DNA of 64,000 nt from Lateolabrax maculatus (lineage: Eukaryota > Chordata > Actinopteri > Acropomatiformes > Lateolabracidae). The position numbers were made by a program, and so were the translations under genes. The notes beneath the pieces were generated by a model. The model worked only from the letters and a program-made list of their open reading frames with translations. It had not been told where the DNA came from and did no database searches. The stretch spans positions 26,611,001 through 26,675,000 of the forward strand of contig CM062201.1 of the NCBI GenBank assembly GCA_031216445.1, in the 5' to 3' direction. Positions 62,851 to 64,000 of the stretch are shown in pieces (positions within the stretch are counted from its first letter, which is position 1; each line of letters begins with the position of its first letter).

Positions 62851-64000
62851 TTAACAAATTAGATCAGCAAATAACAAACCTTCTTAGAGTGATGATTTGT
62901 AAACCTGGACTGAGGTGGATCAGAAAGACTTATTCCTGAACAGCAACATTTTTTTAACAGTTTAATAATGGTGTGGAGATTTAGAGAGTGCCCTACATTT
63001 GTTTGGTGTTTGTAGATAAAGTGTTTTCATAAGACGTGTAATTTACACTGTTTTAAATACTGTGGATACTTACTGGACTACTTTCATGAAGTAATCTTCC
63101 ACTAGAGTAATATTTAACGCCCACACTTCCATTTTTGAGTATGTTTCTCTTTGTCATTCTAGTTTTTATCCGGCTCACACTAATATTCCGATAAATAATC
63201 TTTCCACAAAAAAATCTCCACATTTAAAGATGGTGGTATATATGGTGGTGTACATATTTTGGCTCCACCTTTAGAAATGGCCCAATTTAACCCTAATTAT
63301 ATTACTGGAACAAGGCTTTGCTTTGCCCAGCAGGCAGCTGCTTTCTTTCTTGTGACATCTAACAAGAAATTTTTCTAATTTTGTCTCTAATTCATTTCCA
63401 ATCTGAAGTGGTTTGTTCCAGTCTAGTTGGTTAAGCTAATAGAAACATGCGGTTTTGCAAGCGCACTTCTTACCTAACAAATGCTTTTCGATTGGTGTCC
63501 CTGGGACTGTTCTGAGGGTATAAACTACTAATCCACTTGGGACAAAAAGCATGATTCCTACATATTTTATGGTATTGTTTACAGTCTTGGGTTGGTTTGG
63601 TTGGTTTGTCCTTTTAAGGACAAATATGCAAAGGCGAATATTGGAGCTAACCGGTAGACGAAGTACCCAGATCCTCTACTTAATAACAGTACAACAATGT
63701 AAAAATACACTACTGTTGTAGCTGCTCCATGTAGAGACAGTTTGAACTACTTTGTTTAAAGTCAGCTAGTTCCCAACCTGGGGGTCGGGCCCCTCAAAAG
63801 GGTCACCAGATAAACCTGAGGGGTTGGCAGAGGGTGAATGGGAGAGGAGAGAAGAAGAAAACTTATATTAGAGTTTAGATTTCAGATGTCAGGCACCTGC
63901 CAGTGGCTGTCATCACCCCTACAAAACTGAATGGTTTGTGAAATTGAGACGTAAAGGAACTAGAAGGAAATGTTTGAACTGTTTATGTACTGCAGTGTCC

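Larger units (their letters stand above)
60844..64000. other. Non-coding sequence to window end
   Basis: Apart from the possible DNase exon 3 and a LINE remnant, this is AT-rich unique sequence plus dispersed repeats (GTCTTTGTGCTAAGCTAGGC at about 62170, a relative of 34527). No later DNase motifs were seen. Confidence 0.55.

Overview
The window looks like nuclear DNA of a ray-finned (teleost, probably percomorph) fish. Its genes are split by GT-AG introns, and it is rich in CA/GT and GA microsatellites, short inverted-repeat elements and decayed LINEs of kinds common in fish genomes. Four protein-coding genes can be supported, and a fifth is possible. I see no prokaryotic system, CRISPR array, rRNA, convincing tRNA or viral gene.

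Layout: (1) 1-7052 is non-coding and repeat-bearing. (2) 7053-10294 (+) holds the last five coding exons of a peptidase inhibitor 16 (pi16)-type CAP protein with an acidic tail and a GPI-anchor-like end; the signal-peptide exon is not visible. (3) 17563-30726 (+) is a complete six-exon gene of 661 residues. Its C-terminus matches the terminal region of PDZRN3, PDZRN4 and PDZD4, including the ...SVTTV PDZ ligand, but no RING or PDZ domain is encoded. Its 8.6-kb first intron contains a decayed LINE between long direct repeats. (4) 30727-42421 lies between two convergent genes; it holds MITEs and a weak minus-strand candidate gene at 37.35-38.41 kb. (5) 42422-53678 (-) is snx21 (sorting nexin 21): five coding exons, a probable non-coding first exon in a CpG-rich promoter, and an intron almost filled by a 4.4-kb array of an AAAATACTTC-type unit. 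(6) 53.9-59.8 kb is non-coding, with a perfect CRE and a donor that could be the first exon of the next gene. (7) 59866 onward (+) is the 5' part of a secreted DNase I-family gene (dnase1l1-like). It has an unusual Asp at a metal-ligand Glu position, and its third exon loses the family sequence. The rest would lie beyond the window.

The genes do not form a functional pathway: an extracellular CAP protein, a probably membrane-tethered scaffold-like protein, an endosomal PX protein and a secreted nuclease are simply neighbours. The most notable observations are the orphan PDZRN-tail gene, the very large intronic array beside an snx21 splice acceptor with two in-frame choices, a TG-repeat acceptor in pi16, and the odd DNase copy. 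All functional calls come from reading translations and comparing with remembered family features; no database search was run.
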